From contig NZ_JABGCJ010000006.1 of assembly GCF_019799965.1 (NCBI RefSeq), forward strand, positions 246,768-310,767: a DNA stretch of 64,000 nt, read 5' to 3'. A program made the position numbers and the translations under genes. How positions within the stretch are numbered: position 1 is the first letter of the stretch; each line of letters opens with the position of its first letter. This document shows, in pieces, positions 62,480-64,000 of the stretch. The notes under the pieces were generated by a model. The model was given only the letters and a program-made list of their open reading frames with translations, was not told where the DNA came from and made no database searches. This DNA is from Modestobacter italicus. GTDB lineage: Bacteria; Actinomycetota; Actinomycetes; Mycobacteriales; Geodermatophilaceae.

Positions 62480-63088
62480 GTGGACCTCCCCGGACGGCCG
62501 GACCTCCCCGCGGGACGCGGGCTCCCCGGCCGCGCCGACGTCTCGGTCCGGCCCGCGACCGCGGCGGACGCCCCGGAGCTGGCCCGGGTGCAGCTGGTCA
62601 CCTGGCGCACCGCCTACCGGGCCGTCCTGCCACCCGAGGTCCTCGACGACTGGGACGACGAGGCGGCCGCCGGCGCCTGGCGCACCGCGGTGGTCGCCCC
62701 ACCGACACCGGGGCACGGGGTGCTCGTCGCCCTCGACGGGGGCACCGTGGCGGGGTTCGCCGCCCACGGCCCCGCAGAACAGACGGCGGACGAGGAGCCG
62801 TTCCGCGGCGGGCCGACCAGCGAGCTGGTGACGCTGCTGGTCGAGCCGCGGTGGGGCCGGCGCGGGCACGGGAGCCGGCTGCTGGCCGCGGTGGTCGACC
62901 TGACCTCGGCCGCCGGGGCGGCCCGGCTGCAGATGTGGGTGCCCGAGGCCGACGAGGTGACCAGCCGGTTCCTGACCGCCGCCGGCTGGGCACCCGACGG
63001 CTGGGTGCGGACGCTGGACACCGGCGGGACCCCGCTGCGCCAGACCCGCTGGCACACCATCCTGGACGACGAACGAGGAGCGCAGTGA
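62480..63088 (+). CDS. GNAT-family N-acetyltransferase
   Basis: 202 residues. The GNAT fold is visible from VSVRPATAADAPELARVQ through the acetyl-CoA-binding motif A (LVTLLVEPRWGRRGHGSRLL, R/Q-x-x-G-x-G) to motif B (EVTSRFLTAAGW). Acceptor unknown. GTG 62480 is fixed by a leaderless -10; the stop overlaps the next gene by 4 nt (GTGA). Confidence 0.88.
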   Translation: MDLPGRPDLPAGRGLPGRADVSVRPATAADAPELARVQLVTWRTAYRAVLPPEVLDDWDDEAAAGAWRTAVVAPPTPGHGVLVALDGGTVAGFAAHGPAEQTADEEPFRGGPTSELVTLLVEPRWGRRGHGSRLLAAVVDLTSAAGAARLQMWVPEADEVTSRFLTAAGWAPDGWVRTLDTGGTPLRQTRWHTILDDERGAQ

Positions 63089-63750
63089 CCTTCTCCGGCT
63101 TCCCCGACGAGGGACTGGTCTTCTACGAGGGCCTCGAGGCCGACAACAGCAGGACCTACTGGGCGCAGCACCGTCACCTCTGGGAGCAGCACGTCCGGGC
63201 ACCGATGCAGGCGCTGGCCGACGAGCTGGCGCCGGAGTTCGGGACGGCGAAGCTGTTCCGCCCCTACCGGGACGTCCGGTTCAGCCACGACAAGACCCCG
63301 TACAAGACGCACCAGGGCGCCGTCCTGCACCGAGACGGCCGGGGAACGGGCTCGGTGTACGTCCAGGTGTCCGCCGACGGGCTGCGGGTGTCGGGCGGGT
63401 GCTGGCGGCTGCAGCCGGACCAGGTGGAGCGCTACCGCCGTGCCGTGGACGACGCCGTCCAGGGCGCTCAGCTCGCCCGGGTGGTGAGCCAGCTGCGGGA
63501 GGAGGGGTTCGCGATCGAGGGCGACCAGCTCGTCCGGACCCCGCGCGGCTACCCCGCCGACCACCCGCGGATCGAGCTCCTCCGGCACAGGTCGTTGCAC
63601 GCCTCCCAGCAGTGGACGCCGGAGGACTGGCTGCACACCCGGACCGCGCTCGACCGGGTCCGCGACAGCTGGCGCCGGTTCGGCGCGCTGAACCAGTGGC
63701 TGGCGGACAACGTCGGCGCGTCCACGGCGCCTCCTGACCGGCGGCGCTGA
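63085..63750 (+). CDS. DUF2461 (TIGR02453-type) protein
   Basis: 221 residues. Family blocks: FSGFPDEGLVFYEGLEADNSRTYW, KLFRPYRDVRFSHDKTPYKTHQGA and VYVQVSADGLRVSGGCW. The family is widespread but not functionally characterised. GTG 63085 overlaps the GNAT stop (GTGA), with GAGGAG 4 nt upstream, so the two are co-translated. Confidence 0.9.
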   Translation: MTFSGFPDEGLVFYEGLEADNSRTYWAQHRHLWEQHVRAPMQALADELAPEFGTAKLFRPYRDVRFSHDKTPYKTHQGAVLHRDGRGTGSVYVQVSADGLRVSGGCWRLQPDQVERYRRAVDDAVQGAQLARVVSQLREEGFAIEGDQLVRTPRGYPADHPRIELLRHRSLHASQQWTPEDWLHTRTALDRVRDSWRRFGALNQWLADNVGASTAPPDRRR

Positions 63751-63756
63751 GACCAA

Positions 63757-63770
63757 GCGTCACGTGACGC
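63757..63770. repeat. 14-bp palindrome after the DUF2461 gene
   Basis: GCGTCACGTGACGC is perfectly palindromic and lies 2 nt before a small open frame; it could be a protein-binding site. Confidence 0.35.
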
Positions 63771-63772
63771 CA

Positions 63773-63877
63773 ATGGAGCCCCGGCCGTGGGCCCTGCCCA
63801 TCGAGGGCGACCGGCCACTGCCACTGCGACTGCACCGACGGCTCGGCGCGGACGTCGCCACCCGACACCCGAACTGA
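63773..63877 (+). CDS. Possible 34-residue small protein
   Basis: ATG 63773 opens a 34-codon frame ending at TGA 63875-63877, with a Pro/Arg/Leu-rich product (WALPIEGDRPLPLRLHRRLG). There is no ribosome binding site or -10 at leaderless distance; a chance frame cannot be excluded. Confidence 0.2.
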   Translation: MEPRPWALPIEGDRPLPLRLHRRLGADVATRHPN

Positions 63878-63892
63878 TCCCGGGAATGCAGA

Positions 63893-63924
63893 AACGGGGT
63901 CACAGCCGTAGCTGTGACCCCGTT
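63893..63924 (-). terminator. rRNA operon terminator
   Basis: A perfect 14-bp stem (AACGGGGTCACAGC with GCTGTGACCCCGTT) and a 4-nt loop, followed on the minus strand by TTCTGCATT. It ends 12 nt from the 5S 3' end. Confidence 0.9.
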
Positions 63925-63935
63925 CCTGGGAGTTA

Positions 63936-64000
63936 TGTCCGGCGGCGTCCTACTCTCCCACCCGGTCCCCCGGGCAGTACCATCGGCGCTGAAAGGCTTA
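63936..64000 (-). rRNA. rrf: 5S ribosomal RNA, 3' part
   Basis: On the minus strand the sequence reads TAAGCCTTTCAGCGCCGATG, then GGTGGGAGAGTAGGACGCCG and CCGGACA, the conserved 3' half of actinobacterial 5S rRNA. The 5' half, and the 23S and 16S genes, should lie beyond the right edge. Confidence 0.93.

Overview
The window is a chromosomal segment from a very GC-rich actinobacterium, most likely Geodermatophilaceae (Blastococcus, Modestobacter or Geodermatophilus); the family is inferred from protein character and gene order, not from a search. Gene order matches the conserved actinobacterial core known from Mycobacterium and Corynebacterium: lexA - hflX - dapF - miaA - extradiol-like protein - DUF349 - miaB - gluABCD - recX - recA - DUF3046, then clgR - cinA - pgsA - rimO - ftsK, then rnj - dapA - dfrA - thyA - thyX. 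The right edge enters an rRNA operon on the minus strand, with the 3' end of 5S rRNA visible.

Layout. 0-3 kb: a divergent SOS locus (lexA, start of a second gene, three LexA boxes), a secreted beta-propeller protein and a PAP2 phosphatase. 3-7 kb: hflX, an ArsR-type regulator divergent from an MFS exporter with an operator between them, and a 66-residue hydrophilic protein. 7-13 kb: dapF-miaA-extradiol-like operon, DUF349 protein, strong bidirectional terminator, miaB. 13-17 kb: gluABCD amino-acid ABC importer with a hairpin between gluB and gluC. 17-21.7 kb: recX-recA with a LexA box, an HxlR regulator divergent from an NmrA-like reductase, DUF3046 and a 37-residue membrane protein. 21.7-28 kb: accessory metabolism (MFS exporter, secreted GH3 glycosidase, acyl-CoA dehydrogenase, KTSC protein, methyltransferase). 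28-35 kb: lhr helicase followed by two tandem nei2-type glycosylases. 35-45 kb: PspA, pgi, an lpqY-sugABC trehalose-type importer, a DUF4032 kinase-like protein and a TetR regulator. 45-51 kb: clgR, cinA-pgsA-rimO, ftsK. 51-56 kb: S9 peptidase, then an ECF sigma/anti-sigma pair convergent with a secreted beta-helix protein. 56-61 kb: rnj-dapA and dfrA-thyA-thyX. 61-64 kb: AlkZ-like glycosylase, GNAT, DUF2461 and the 5S end.

Themes. DNA repair and SOS are prominent (lexA, recA, recX, lhr, two nei2 copies, AlkZ-like). Many genes appear leaderless, with a -10 hexamer ending 6-8 nt before the start codon; these were used to fix several starts. Operonic genes repeatedly overlap by GTGA or ATGA. 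The most interesting module is at 53.3-56.1 kb: the sigma-factor gene and the convergent secreted beta-helix gene carry the same promoter architecture, GAAC(C/G)-N16-CGTAT, which suggests that a cell-surface protein is the sigma factor's local target. The nei2 pair shows a mosaic of near-identical and diverged blocks that suggests gene conversion. No CRISPR array, insertion sequence, prophage or tRNA gene was seen.
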